Positions 6,605-15,500 of a stretch of 28,420 nt of DNA are shown piece after piece; position 1 is the first letter of the stretch; the number at the start of each line of letters is the position of its first letter. This DNA comes from HRBIN12 sp964640965. GTDB lineage: Bacteria; Actinomycetota; UBA4738; HRBIN12. The translations under genes and the position numbers were made by a program. The DNA is taken from NCBI GenBank assembly GCA_964640965.1, contig CAZXJB010000019.1:1-28420 (forward strand). The letters are read 5' to 3'. The notes under the pieces are model-generated. The model was not told where the DNA came from and ran no database searches. It saw only the letters and a program-made list of their open reading frames with translations.

Positions 6605-8132
6605 TGACGTAGTCCGGATCTTCGACACCACGCTGCGCGACGGGGAGCAGGCCCCGGGCATCGCGCTCACGCGCTCGGAGAAGGTCGAGATCGCCGAGCA
6701 GCTCGCGCGCCTCGGGGTCGACATCCTCGAGGCGGGGTTCCCGATCTCGAGCGAGGGCGAGTTCGAGGCGGTGCGCGAGATCGCCTCGAGCGTCCGCGGC
6801 CCCGTCATCGCGGCCCTCGCGAGGGTCACGCCGGGGGACATCGAGCGGGCGGCCGAGGCCCTCCGCGGCGCCGAGCGCTGGCGCATCCACACGTTCATCT
6901 CGACGAGCGACATCCACATGACCGACATGCTCCGGATGAGCCACGCGCAGGTGCTCGACGCGATCCGCGAGGGCGTGAAGCTCGCCGTGAGCTACACGGA
7001 CGACGTCGAGTTCAGCGCCCAGGACGCGACCCGGACCGAGCTCGAGTTCCTCCTCGAGTGCTTCAAGGTCGCGGTCGACGCCGGCGCGACGACGATCAAC
7101 GTGCCGGACACGGTCGGCTACGCGATGCCGCACGAGTTCGGCGAGCTCGTCCGTCGGGTGCGGGAGGCGCTCCCCGAGCACGTGGTGGTCTCGACCCACT
7201 GCCACAACGACCTCGGGCTCGCGGTCGCGAACTCCCTCGCGGGCATCGTGAACGGGGCGCGGCAGGTCGAGGTCGCCGTGAACGGGATCGGTGAGCGCGC
7301 GGGCAACTGCTCGCTCGAGGAGATCGCGATGATCGTCCGCACGCGCGGGCAGGCCCTCGGCGTGCGCCACCGGCTGAACACCCGCGAGATCATCCGGACC
7401 TCGCGGCTGGTCTCCAGCCTCACCGGCTACACGGTCCAGCCGAACAAGGCGGTCGTGGGCTCGAGCGCCTTCGCCCACGAGAGCGGGATCCACCAGCACG
7501 GGGTGCTCAGCAACCGGGCGACCTACGAGATCATGGACCCGCTCGAGATCGGGCTCGAGGGGAACCGGATCGTGCTCGGCAAGCACTCCGGGCGCCACGC
7601 CTTCGCCGACGCGCTCGCCAAGCTCGGGATCGAGCTCGAGGGGGAGCGGCTGAACCGCGCGTTCGCCCGCTTCAAGGAGCTCGCGGACCGCAAGATCCAG
7701 CTCACCGAGCAGGACCTCGAGGCGATCGTCGGCGAGGAGCTCGGCGCCGCCGAGACCGACGCCTTCGTGCTCGAGTCCGTCGTCGTGGGCGGGGGCACGC
7801 ACCTCGAGCCGCGCGCGACCGTGCACCTGCGTCGCGGCGACGAGGTGATCCAGGAGTCGGCGATGGGCGACGGGCTCATCGACGCCGCGATGGGCGCGAT
7901 CCAGCGGGCCACCGGGGTCGAGGCGCGCCTGGTGACGTTCAACGTCTCGAGCGTGACGGGGGGCTCGGACGCGCTCGGCGACGTCGTGGTCCAGCTCGAC
8001 GTCGAGGGCCGCCGGGTGACCGGGCGGGGGGTCGCGACCGACGTCGTGGAGGCGAGCGCCCGCGCCTACCTCGCCGCGATCAACCGGGCGCTCCAGGTCC
8101 AGGGCGGGCGCAGGGGGCAGGTGACGCCGTGA
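6597..8132 (+). CDS. leuA: 2-Isopropylmalate synthase
   Basis: First step of leucine synthesis: acetyl-CoA and 2-oxoisovalerate give 2-isopropylmalate. The 511-aa protein has a DRE-TIM barrel and a C-terminal LeuA regulatory domain. IFDTTLRDGEQ places D10, R14 and D15; the metal pair H201 and H203 lies in STHCHNDLGLAVANS; GNCSLEE has N237. The subdomain segment with ESGIHQHG and LGKHSGRHAF is intact. From about residue 385 the dimerisation and leucine-feedback domain follows, ending with GRGVATDVVEASARAYL. This is the bacterial 500-residue type, not the longer (about 600-aa) type of Corynebacterium and Mycobacterium. It overlaps ilvC by 8 bases and leuB by GTGA. Confidence 0.94.
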   Translation: MPDDVVRIFDTTLRDGEQAPGIALTRSEKVEIAEQLARLGVDILEAGFPISSEGEFEAVREIASSVRGPVIAALARVTPGDIERAAEALRGAERWRIHTFISTSDIHMTDMLRMSHAQVLDAIREGVKLAVSYTDDVEFSAQDATRTELEFLLECFKVAVDAGATTINVPDTVGYAMPHEFGELVRRVREALPEHVVVSTHCHNDLGLAVANSLAGIVNGARQVEVAVNGIGERAGNCSLEEIAMIVRTRGQALGVRHRLNTREIIRTSRLVSSLTGYTVQPNKAVVGSSAFAHESGIHQHGVLSNRATYEIMDPLEIGLEGNRIVLGKHSGRHAFADALAKLGIELEGERLNRAFARFKELADRKIQLTEQDLEAIVGEELGAAETDAFVLESVVVGGGTHLEPRATVHLRRGDEVIQESAMGDGLIDAAMGAIQRATGVEARLVTFNVSSVTGGSDALGDVVVQLDVEGRRVTGRGVATDVVEASARAYLAAINRALQVQGGRRGQVTP

Positions 8133-9205
8133 CCGCGGAGGGGGCCGTACGCCGCCACCGGATCGGCGTCATCCCGGGCGACGGCACCGGGCCCGAGGTC
8201 ATCCGGGAGGGCCTGAAGGTGCTCGAGGCCGTCCGCGCGCTCGAGGGGTTCGCGGTCGAGCTCGAGACCTTCGACCTCGGGGGTGAGCGGTACCTGCGCA
8301 CGGGGGAGGTGCTCCCCGACGAGGATCTCGAGCGGCTGCGCGGGATGGACGCGATCTACCTCGGCGCCGTCGGCCATCCGCAGGTGAAGCCGGGGGTCCT
8401 CGAGCGCGACCTCCTGCTGCGCATCCGGTTCGAGCTCGACCAGTACGTGAACCTCCGCCCCGTGATCCGCTACCCGGGCGTGCGCACGCTGGTGCCGAGC
8501 CACACCGAGGACGACGTCAACTTCGTCGTGGTCCGGGAGAACTCCGAGGGCCTGTACACCGGCGCCGGTGGCTTCCATCGGCGCGGGACCCCGTACGAGG
8601 TCGCGGTGCAGGAGTCGATCAACACGCGGCACGGCGTCGAGCGGATCGTCCGGTACGCGTTCGAGCTCGCGCGCGGGCCGGAGCGCCGCGGCAGGCTCAC
8701 GCTCGTGCACAAGACCAACGTGCTCACCTACGCGGGCGACCTGTACCAGCGGGTGGTCGACGAGCTCGCCGCCGAGTACCCGGAGGTGCGGACCGACTAC
8801 GTGCACGTCGACGCGGCCTGCATCTACTTCCTCGAGCAGCCGAGCCGCTTCGACGTGATCGTGACCGACAACATGTTCGGCGACATCATCACGGACCTCG
8901 GCGCGATCATCCAGGGCGGCATGGGGATCGCCGCGGGCGGGAACATCAACCCGCAGGGCGTCTCGATGTTCGAGCCGATCGGGGGGACGGCCCCGGACCA
9001 CGTCGGCAGGGGCACGATCAACCCGCTCGCCGCGATCGGCGCGCTCCAGATGCTCCTGCGCTCCCTCGGCGAGGCGGGCGCGGCCGCGCGCGTCGACGCG
9101 GGGATCCGGTTCGCGTGCTCGAAGATGCACTCGATGCGGGCGGGCGAGATGGGCTACTCGACCTCGGAGGTCGGGGACCTCGTGGTGGAGGGAGCGACGG
9201 CATGA
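8129..9205 (+). CDS. leuB: 3-Isopropylmalate dehydrogenase
   Basis: Oxidative decarboxylation of 3-isopropylmalate with NAD+; it may also act on methylmalate from the citramalate route. The 358-aa protein begins with the family signature HRIGVIPGDGTGPEV. VVVRENSEGLYTGAGG and VHKTNVLT contribute the substrate-binding tyrosine and lysine. The signature DNMFGDIITDLGAIIQGGMGIAAGGNINP carries the metal-binding aspartates, and EPIGGTAPD is the nucleotide loop. Some isocitrate or tartrate dehydrogenases look alike, but the operon position settles the call. The GTG start overlaps the leuA stop as GTGA and cimA starts in an ATGA overlap at the other end. Confidence 0.92.
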   Translation: MTAEGAVRRHRIGVIPGDGTGPEVIREGLKVLEAVRALEGFAVELETFDLGGERYLRTGEVLPDEDLERLRGMDAIYLGAVGHPQVKPGVLERDLLLRIRFELDQYVNLRPVIRYPGVRTLVPSHTEDDVNFVVVRENSEGLYTGAGGFHRRGTPYEVAVQESINTRHGVERIVRYAFELARGPERRGRLTLVHKTNVLTYAGDLYQRVVDELAAEYPEVRTDYVHVDAACIYFLEQPSRFDVIVTDNMFGDIITDLGAIIQGGMGIAAGGNINPQGVSMFEPIGGTAPDHVGRGTINPLAAIGALQMLLRSLGEAGAAARVDAGIRFACSKMHSMRAGEMGYSTSEVGDLVVEGATA

Positions 9206-10797
9206 GCGACGCGTCCGCGGACCGGAGGCAGGTCGAGCTCTACGACACCACGCTGCGCGACGGGGCCCAGCGCGCCGGCATCTCCTACTCGATCGAGGAC
9301 CGCCTGCGCATCCTCCACAAGCTCGATCAGCTGGGGGTCCCCTACGTCGAGGGCGGGTGGCCGGGCGCGAACCCCCGCGACTCGGAGTTCTTCCGGCTGG
9401 CGACGAAGGAGACGCTGCGGCACGCGACGCTCACCGCGTTCGGGATGACGCGGAAGGTCGGGGAGCGGGCCGAGGACAGCGCGGTGCTGCGCGAGCTCCT
9501 GGAGGCGGGGACGGAGGTCGTGTGCATCGTCGGCAAGTCCTGGGACCTGCACGTCACGCAGGCGCTGCGGACGGATCTCGCCGAGGGGATCGCGATGATC
9601 CGAGACTCGATCGCGTTCCTGCGCCGGGAAGGACGGCGGGTCTTCTTCGACGCCGAGCACTTCTTCGACGGCTACCGCAGCGACCCCACGTTCGCGCTCG
9701 CGACGCTCGAGGCCGCCGCGGAGGCGGGCGCGGAGCGGCTGGTGCTCTGCGACACGAACGGCGGGACGCTCCCGCAGGACGTGGCGACGATCCTCGATGA
9801 GGTGGGGCCGCAGGTCTCGGTCCCGCTCGGGGTGCACGTGCACAACGACACCGGCTGCGCCGTCGCGAACTCGCTCGTCGCGGTCGAGCACGGCGCGTAC
9901 CAGGTCCAGGGCACCATCAACGGCTACGGGGAGCGGACGGGCAACGCCGACCTCATCCCGATCGCGGCGAACCTGGCGCTGAAGATGGGGATCGAGTGCC
10001 TGCCGCCGGGCTCGCTCGAGCGCCTGACCGAGGTCGCCCACTACGTGGCCGAGGTCGCCAACCTCCCGCCGGACTCGCACCAGCCGTACGCGGGCCGTTA
10101 CGCCTTCACGCACAAGGCGGGGCTGCACACGAGCGGCGTCTCGCGCTTCACCGAGGCCTACGAGCACGTGCCGCCCCAGGCCGTGGGCAACCGGCGTGGG
10201 GTCGCCGCCTCCGACCTCGGCGGGACGTCGACGCTCCGGATGAAGGCGGCCGAGCTCGGCATCGACCTGCCCGAGGAGGCGATCCCGCGCCTGGTGCGGG
10301 AGATCAAGGAGCGCGAGGCCCGCGGGTACACGTTCGAGGTGGCGGACGCCTCGCTCGAGCTGCTCATGCGCCGGGTGGACGGCTGGACCCAGCCGTTCTT
10401 CGAGATCGAGAGCTACCGGGTGCACGTGGAGGAGCGCGTCGGCGACGGGGAGCCGCCCCTCGCCGAGGCCACGGTGAAGGTGGTGACGAAGGGCACCCGC
10501 CACATCGAGAGCGCCGAGGGGCACGGCCCGGTGAGCGCGCTCGACAACGCGCTCCGCAAGGCCCTCACGAACGACTACCCCGAGCTCGAGCACCTCACCC
10601 TGGAGGACTTCCGGGTCCGCGTGCTCGACGAGACCCACGGGACCGGGGCGGTCGTGCGGGTGCTCATCGACACCTCGAACGGGCAGCGCGAGTGGACCAC
10701 CGTCGGCGTCTCGGAGAACATCATCGAGGCCTCGTGGGAGGCGCTCGTCGACGGCTACCTCTACGGCCTGCTGCATCCGCGCGAGGCCGAGGCGTAG
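9202..10797 (+). CDS. cimA: (R)-Citramalate synthase
   Basis: Makes citramalate from pyruvate and acetyl-CoA, the first step of the threonine-independent route to 2-oxobutyrate and isoleucine. The 531-aa protein shares the DRE-TIM barrel of LeuA (YDTTLRDGAQRAG, D15, R19, D20; VHVHNDTGCAVANS, H212 and H214). The run YVEGGWPGANPRDSEFF is the CimA-type signature, where LeuA has an EAGFP motif. Other CimA-like segments are TAFGMTRKVG, GKSWDLHV and QGTINGYGERTGNADL. The C-terminal LeuA-dimer regulatory domain is present (about 400-525). Homocitrate synthase is less likely given these motifs. It is the last gene of the operon; no terminator follows before the next gene 22 bases on. Confidence 0.93.
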   Translation: MSDASADRRQVELYDTTLRDGAQRAGISYSIEDRLRILHKLDQLGVPYVEGGWPGANPRDSEFFRLATKETLRHATLTAFGMTRKVGERAEDSAVLRELLEAGTEVVCIVGKSWDLHVTQALRTDLAEGIAMIRDSIAFLRREGRRVFFDAEHFFDGYRSDPTFALATLEAAAEAGAERLVLCDTNGGTLPQDVATILDEVGPQVSVPLGVHVHNDTGCAVANSLVAVEHGAYQVQGTINGYGERTGNADLIPIAANLALKMGIECLPPGSLERLTEVAHYVAEVANLPPDSHQPYAGRYAFTHKAGLHTSGVSRFTEAYEHVPPQAVGNRRGVAASDLGGTSTLRMKAAELGIDLPEEAIPRLVREIKEREARGYTFEVADASLELLMRRVDGWTQPFFEIESYRVHVEERVGDGEPPLAEATVKVVTKGTRHIESAEGHGPVSALDNALRKALTNDYPELEHLTLEDFRVRVLDETHGTGAVVRVLIDTSNGQREWTTVGVSENIIEASWEALVDGYLYGLLHPREAEA

Positions 10798-10806
10798 GCA
10801 GGACCG

Positions 10807-10812
10807 TATCCT
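10807..10812 (+). promoter_or_regulatory. Possible -10 box of the acetyltransferase gene
   Basis: TATCCT lies seven bases before the GTG at 10820, the spacing of a leaderless gene, and there is no Shine-Dalgarno in between. No convincing -35 hexamer is visible 16-18 bases upstream, so the promoter may be weak or the gene may be served by read-through from cimA. Confidence 0.35.
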
Positions 10813-10819
10813 GGCGGCC

Positions 10820-11344
10820 GTGGTCATCCGGATCCGCGAGGCCGAGCCGAAGGACGCCGAGGCGATCGCCCGGATCCACGTCCGATCCTGGCAGGCGGCC
10901 TACCGCGGTCAGCTCTCGGACGAGTACCTCGACGGCCTGCGCGTGGAGGACCGGCTGGAGCAGCACCGGATGGCGCTCGAGACCCCCGGCGCCCACCGCA
11001 CCTGGGTCGCGGAGGAGGACGGGCGGGTGGTGGGGTTCGCGGTCACCGGGCCGAGCCAGGACGCCGACGCCGACGAGCGGACGGGGGAGCTGTACGCCGT
11101 GTACCTGGACCCCGAGCGGTTCGGCCGCGGCATCGGCAAGCGCCTGTGCGACCACGCCCTCGCCGACCTGCGCGAGCGGGGGTTCCGCACCGTCACCCTC
11201 TGGGTGCTCGAGACCAACGAGGGCGCTCGCCGCTTCTACGAGCGGGAGGGCTGGTCCCCGGACGGCCTGGCCACCCGCGAGCGCGTCGACTGCGAGATGC
11301 GGCCGACGCTCCGCTACCGGATCGAGCTGGCTGACGCCGGCTAG
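10820..11344 (+). CDS. GNAT-family N-acetyltransferase
   Basis: A 174-aa single-domain GNAT enzyme that would transfer an acetyl group from acetyl-CoA to an amine; the substrate is unknown. VIRIREAEPKDAEAIARIHVRSWQAAYRG is the standard first strand and helix of the RimI-like group. WVAEEDGRVVGFAVTG is the beta-strand pair. LYAVYLDPERFGRGIGKRLCDHAL holds the acetyl-CoA pyrophosphate loop (R-x-G-R-G-I-G). TLWVLETNEGARRFYEREGWSPDG is the typical C-terminal motif with the conserved Asn and Tyr. The start is a GTG with no ribosome site. The stop codon shares the palindrome CTAG with the stop of the convergent gene on the other strand. Confidence 0.9.
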   Translation: MVIRIREAEPKDAEAIARIHVRSWQAAYRGQLSDEYLDGLRVEDRLEQHRMALETPGAHRTWVAEEDGRVVGFAVTGPSQDADADERTGELYAVYLDPERFGRGIGKRLCDHALADLRERGFRTVTLWVLETNEGARRFYEREGWSPDGLATRERVDCEMRPTLRYRIELADAG

Positions 11345-12459
11345 TCCTTGTGGTGGCCGTGGGCCTTGGCCCAGGGCGGCGGCCCGCCGTCGCCCTTGTG
11401 CTCCTTGTGCCACTGGCCCCAGACCCTGCCGTCGCCGGGCTGCGGCGCCGCCTGCTCGCCTCCGCCGGTCTGTCCACCGGTCTGTCCACCGGTCTGGTCG
11501 CCGCTCCCCGAGGAGGTCGAGCCGCCCGAGCCGGTGCTCGTCACGGTCGTCCCGAGGACGAGGGACGAGCCGCCTCCGGGCTGCGCGGGCTCCTCGAGGA
11601 TGGGGAACAAGGCGCCGAGGATCCCGGCGAGCTGCGTGATGACGCGCGGCGGCAGCTCGAGCGCGATCCCCTCGAGCCTCGCGGTCACCTCCGCGTCGAG
11701 GCCGCTCACCGAGAACCCCGCGGCGATCGCCCGCTCGCGCCGGTCCATGAGGCTCTGGGCCTCGACCGTCGCGAGGACGTAGTTGCCCTCCCGCAGGGCG
11801 TCGATCATCGCATCGAGCGACGCGTAGGCACGGTCGAGCTCCGTCACGACCTCAGGCTCCTGGATGACGCCGGCGCCGCTCTCGGGCTGCGGCTCGGCGA
11901 GCGAGCCGCGCTCGGGCGCTCGGTTGGCCGTGACCGCGGTCACCAGGCCCCAGACGATCAACAGGCCGCCGATCACGATCGCCGCGGCCCGGTAGGCGCC
12001 GGCCCGGCTCGGGCTCCGCACCGGTCCGATCTGCTGCGTGTCGTCCATGGATCCCTCCGATGGTCCCTCGACCGTCGCGCCCGCCGGTGCCGCGATCGGC
12101 TCCGCGGAGAGCCGAGCGAGGAGCGCCGTCAGGGCGGACAGGCCGACCCCCTTGTCGAGATAGCCGTCGGCGCCGGGCGGGGGCGCGCCCCGGCCCGGAG
12201 CGACCCCGGTGGAGATGACGATGCGGACGTCCGGCGCCGCTCGGCGGAGCTGCTCCAGCGAGATGCCACGCGCGACGAGGTCCTCGTCCAGGACCACCGC
12301 ATCGGGGTGGCCGACCCGAACGGCGTCCATCACCTGCTCCGGCTCGATCACGTCCCCGACGACCTCGTACCCCGCGTCCTCGAGGAACCGGCGGACGAGC
12401 GCGCGCTTCACGTACACGTTGCCTGCGATGAGAACCCTGATGCGGTTCCCGCCGACCAT
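11341..12459 (-). CDS. Membrane-anchored receiver-like protein with extracytoplasmic tail
   Basis: A 372-aa protein of unusual layout. Residues 6-118 resemble a response-regulator receiver: IRVLIAGNVYVKRALVRRFLE, the possible phospho-acceptor D58 in AVVLDEDL, T84 in IVISTG and K103 in YLDKG. The acidic pair after the first strand is replaced by A12-G13-N14, so metal binding and phosphorylation may be lost. A linker leads to one membrane helix (about 157-178). The rest, probably outside the membrane, has an amphipathic region (205-290), a Gly/Ser/Thr-rich stretch with QTGG repeats and a His/Lys/Trp-rich end (KAHGHHKD). Start chosen at ATG 12459, just after a GGGAGGGGGAG run; 29 upstream codons look like non-coding leader. 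An in-frame ATG at 12048 could also start a shorter protein. Confidence 0.78.
   Translation of the reverse strand: MVGGNRIRVLIAGNVYVKRALVRRFLEDAGYEVVGDVIEPEQVMDAVRVGHPDAVVLDEDLVARGISLEQLRRAAPDVRIVISTGVAPGRGAPPPGADGYLDKGVGLSALTALLARLSAEPIAAPAGATVEGPSEGSMDDTQQIGPVRSPSRAGAYRAAAIVIGGLLIVWGLVTAVTANRAPERGSLAEPQPESGAGVIQEPEVVTELDRAYASLDAMIDALREGNYVLATVEAQSLMDRRERAIAAGFSVSGLDAEVTARLEGIALELPPRVITQLAGILGALFPILEEPAQPGGGSSLVLGTTVTSTGSGGSTSSGSGDQTGGQTGGQTGGGEQAAPQPGDGRVWGQWHKEHKGDGGPPPWAKAHGHHKD
11465..11498. repeat. 12-bp tandem repeat inside the receiver-like gene
   Basis: The unit CCGGTCTGTCCA occurs at 11465 and 11477 and is followed by a partial copy at 11489 (about 2.8 units). Read on the minus strand it encodes GGQT, giving a (QTGG) run in the extracytoplasmic tail. 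The unit length is a multiple of three, so copy-number change would lengthen or shorten the linker without a frameshift. Confidence 0.8.
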
Positions 12460-12484
12460 CTCCCCCTCCCCGAGGGCCCTGCGG

Positions 12485-12529
12485 GCCGCCCCTCCCGAAC
12501 GACAGGCGGCGGAGGAGCTTCCTCCTCCG
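12485..12529 (-). promoter_or_regulatory. Structured 5' leader of the receiver-like gene
   Basis: In the 132 bases between the GGDEF-EAL stop and the ATG at 12459, an 8-bp perfect inverted repeat lies at 12510-12529 (CGGAGGAG / CTCCTCCG, 4-base loop). A second pairing, GCCGCC (12485-12490) with GGCGGC (12505-12510), is adjacent and shares one base. In the minus-strand RNA, CUCCUCC could alternatively pair with the G-rich ribosome site just before the start codon. No known riboswitch consensus is recognisable. A shorter GC hairpin at 12567-12580 without a U tract follows the GGDEF-EAL stop. Base composition alone could produce such repeats. Confidence 0.35.
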
Positions 12530-12591
12530 AGGCAGCATCCTGACACGAGCGGCGAGGGCGTGCCTACCGCCGAAAGGCGGGGGCGGCGAGG

Positions 12592-15500
12592 TTACCCGGA
12601 GAGCTCGGCGTCCCGACTGGCCAGGGCCCGGCGGGCCTCGAGCAGGTCGTCGATCCCCTCCGGCGGCATCGGGCGGGCGAAGTAGTAGCCCTGACCGAGG
12701 TCGCACCGCAACCGCAGGAGCTGCTCGAGCTGGTCGGCGCGCTCGATCCCCTCGGCCACCGGCCGCAGCTCCAGGTCCTCGGCGAGCTTGATGATCGTCG
12801 CCGTGAGGGCCGACTTGCGCTCGTCCATGTTGAACGCGTCGATGAAGGACTTGTCCACCTTGAGGATGTCGACCGGGAACTGCTGGATGTAGTTGAGCGA
12901 GGAGTACCCGGTCCCGAAGTCGTCCACCGCGAGCTGGACCCCGAGCTCCTTCAGCTCGCGCAGCCGCTGGAGCGAGAGATCCACGTCCTGCATCATGATG
13001 CTCTCGGTGATCTCCAGGACCAGGCTGTCCGGTGCGAGCCCGGAGCGCATGAGGGCGTCGGCCACGTCGGCGACGATCTCGGGGCGCTGCAGCTGGCGGG
13101 CGGAGAGGTTCACCGCGATGTGCAGCGGCGGGTCCATCGGGAAGCGTTCCTGGAGCGCCTTGCCCTGCCTGGTGGCCTCGAGCAACACCCAGGTGCCGAT
13201 CTGCACGATGAGCCCCGTCTCCTCCGCGAGCGGGATGAACTCCAGGGGCGGGATCAGACCGCGCTGGGGGTGCTGCCAGCGCAGGAGCGCCTCGAACCCG
13301 CTGATCTCGCCCGTCGCGAGCTCGATCACCGGCTGGTAGTGCAGGATGAACTCGCCGTTGTCGAGCGCCCGCTGCAGGTCGGCCTTGAGCTCGAGGCGCT
13401 TCAGAGCGACGTCGTGCATGGCGGGCTCGAAGATCTGGTACCGGTTCTTGCCGGCCTCCTTCGCCATGTACATCGCGACGTCGGCGTTGCGGAGCAGCTC
13501 CTCGGCCCCGGCCGGTCCGCCCTCGTGATCGACCCCCGCCGTGGCGATCCCGATGCTCGCCCGGCAGAACACCTCCTTGCCCTCGAGGTGGAAGGGCGCG
13601 TCGAGCGCCTCCAGGATCCGAGCCGCCACGTCGGCCGCTCCGACCTCCTCGCCGCCGTCCTCGAGGAGGATCGCGAACTCGTCCCCGCCGAGGCGCGCGG
13701 CGGTGTCCGCCGCGCGCAGGCAGTTGCGGAGACGCTCGCCGACCTCGGCGAGCATGCGGTCACCGGCGGCATGCCCGAGGGAGTCGTTGATCGTCTTGAA
13801 GTCGTCGAGGTCCATGAACAGGACCGAGACGGGGTGCTCGTCGCGGAGCTGGCGCTCGAGCGCGTGCTCCACGCGGTCGCGGAACAGGGCCCGGTTCGCG
13901 AGGCCGGTGATGGGGTCGTGGAAGGCCTGGTGCGCGAGCTGCTCCTCGAAGGCCTTGCGCTCGGAGACGTCCCGGGTGTTGAGCACGATGCCTCGGACGT
14001 TCGGGTCGTGGAGCAGGTTCGTGCGGAGGGTCTCCACGTGGAGCCAGAAGCCCTCGCGGTGGCGGATGCGGAACTCCGTGACGGCGTGGGCGGCGCCGTC
14101 GCGGCTGGCGTCCATGAGGAACTGGAGGATGGCCGTCTTGTCCTCGGGGTGCACGAGCCCGGTGAGCTTGACGCCGTCGATCTCCTGGGGCCCGTACCCG
14201 AGCACCCGCTCGATCGAGGGGCTCACCCACTTCACCGAGGAGTCCGCGTCCACGACCATGACGACGTCGGAGGAGTTCTGGACGAGCGAGGAGAAGCGGG
14301 CCTCGCTCTGGCGCCGGACGAGGTCCTCGGTCAGGGCCGCGCTCTCGAGCGCGAGCGCGACCTGCGAGCAGAGGGCGTCGAGCCCGTCGCGGGTGGTCGG
14401 GGGGAGCTTCTCGGCCGACGCGATGATGAGCAGCCCGTTCAGGTCGCCGCGCAGGAACAGGGGGATCCCGATCGCGTGAGCCGTTTCCGTCGGCAGGTTC
14501 AGAGGCCCGCGTAGCGTCGTCGGGTCGAGGGCGTCGGTCGCACGCTTGGTGAGGAGGGCGGTGCGCGCCTCCTCGGACAGGGGCAGGTGCACGCGGCCCC
14601 CGACGAGATCCTCGGCATCCTCCGTGGCGGCCGCGACGGCGTAGTGGTCGGCCTCGTGCTCGTCGAGGCGCACGAGCAGCCGGCCGTGGGTCTCGGGCGC
14701 GAGCGTCTCGACCGCCTCCATCGCGGCCCGGTAGATGCCCTCGCGGTTGGTCGCCGTCACGAGCGACGCGCCGGCCCGCCGCAGCGCTCGCTCCCGCCCG
14801 AACGAGAGCTCCAGCTTGTGGACGAGGCCGGCCATCCGGATCACGACGAGGATGAAGAGCGCCGCCGTGGAGAGGGTGATGACCCACAGGTCGGTGGCGG
14901 CCTCGCGCAGGAGCTGGATCGCGCGGACGCCCTGCGGGATGAGGGCGCCGGCGCCGATCAGCAGGAGCCGGGCGCGGGTGATCCGGCTCTCGTGCTCGGG
15001 AGCGCGGTCGGACAGCCGGCGCATCGACGGGTGCAGGGCGGCGGCGCCCCACAGGAGGTAGAAGGCGCCCCAGCCCGCCTCCAGGTAGCCGGACTGGTCG
15101 TAGGTGATCCCCTGGACCGAGATGTAGCTGTACACGAAGTCCGTGAGGAACAGCGTGACGGCCGCGGCGGGGAGCAGGTAGAAGGCCAGGCCGCGTCGGC
15201 CTCCCCCGATGAGCAGGCGGACGACGACGCCGAGGAGCACGAGGTCCATCAGCGGGTAGGCCATCCCGACGACCTTCTGCAGGAGCGTCGAGCCCGTGTC
15301 GTGGGCGGTGGGGGCCATGAGGAAGACCCACGAGATGACACCGACGCCGATGGCGACGATCAGGGAGTCGATCAGGCCCTCCCGGTCGCGGCCGGGGCTG
15401 CGCGAATGGATGAGCCACAGGATCCCGCTGACCAGGGCCGGGTACACGAGCAGGTAGGCGACGTCGCCGACCGAGGGGAACGGCAGCTCGGCCCCGTTGA

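Noticed and set aside
12567..12580. Hairpin CCGCC-loop-GGCGG after the GGDEF-EAL stop as a terminator
   Set aside because: The stem is only 5 bp and no U tract follows on the minus strand. Such repeats are frequent by chance at this GC content.
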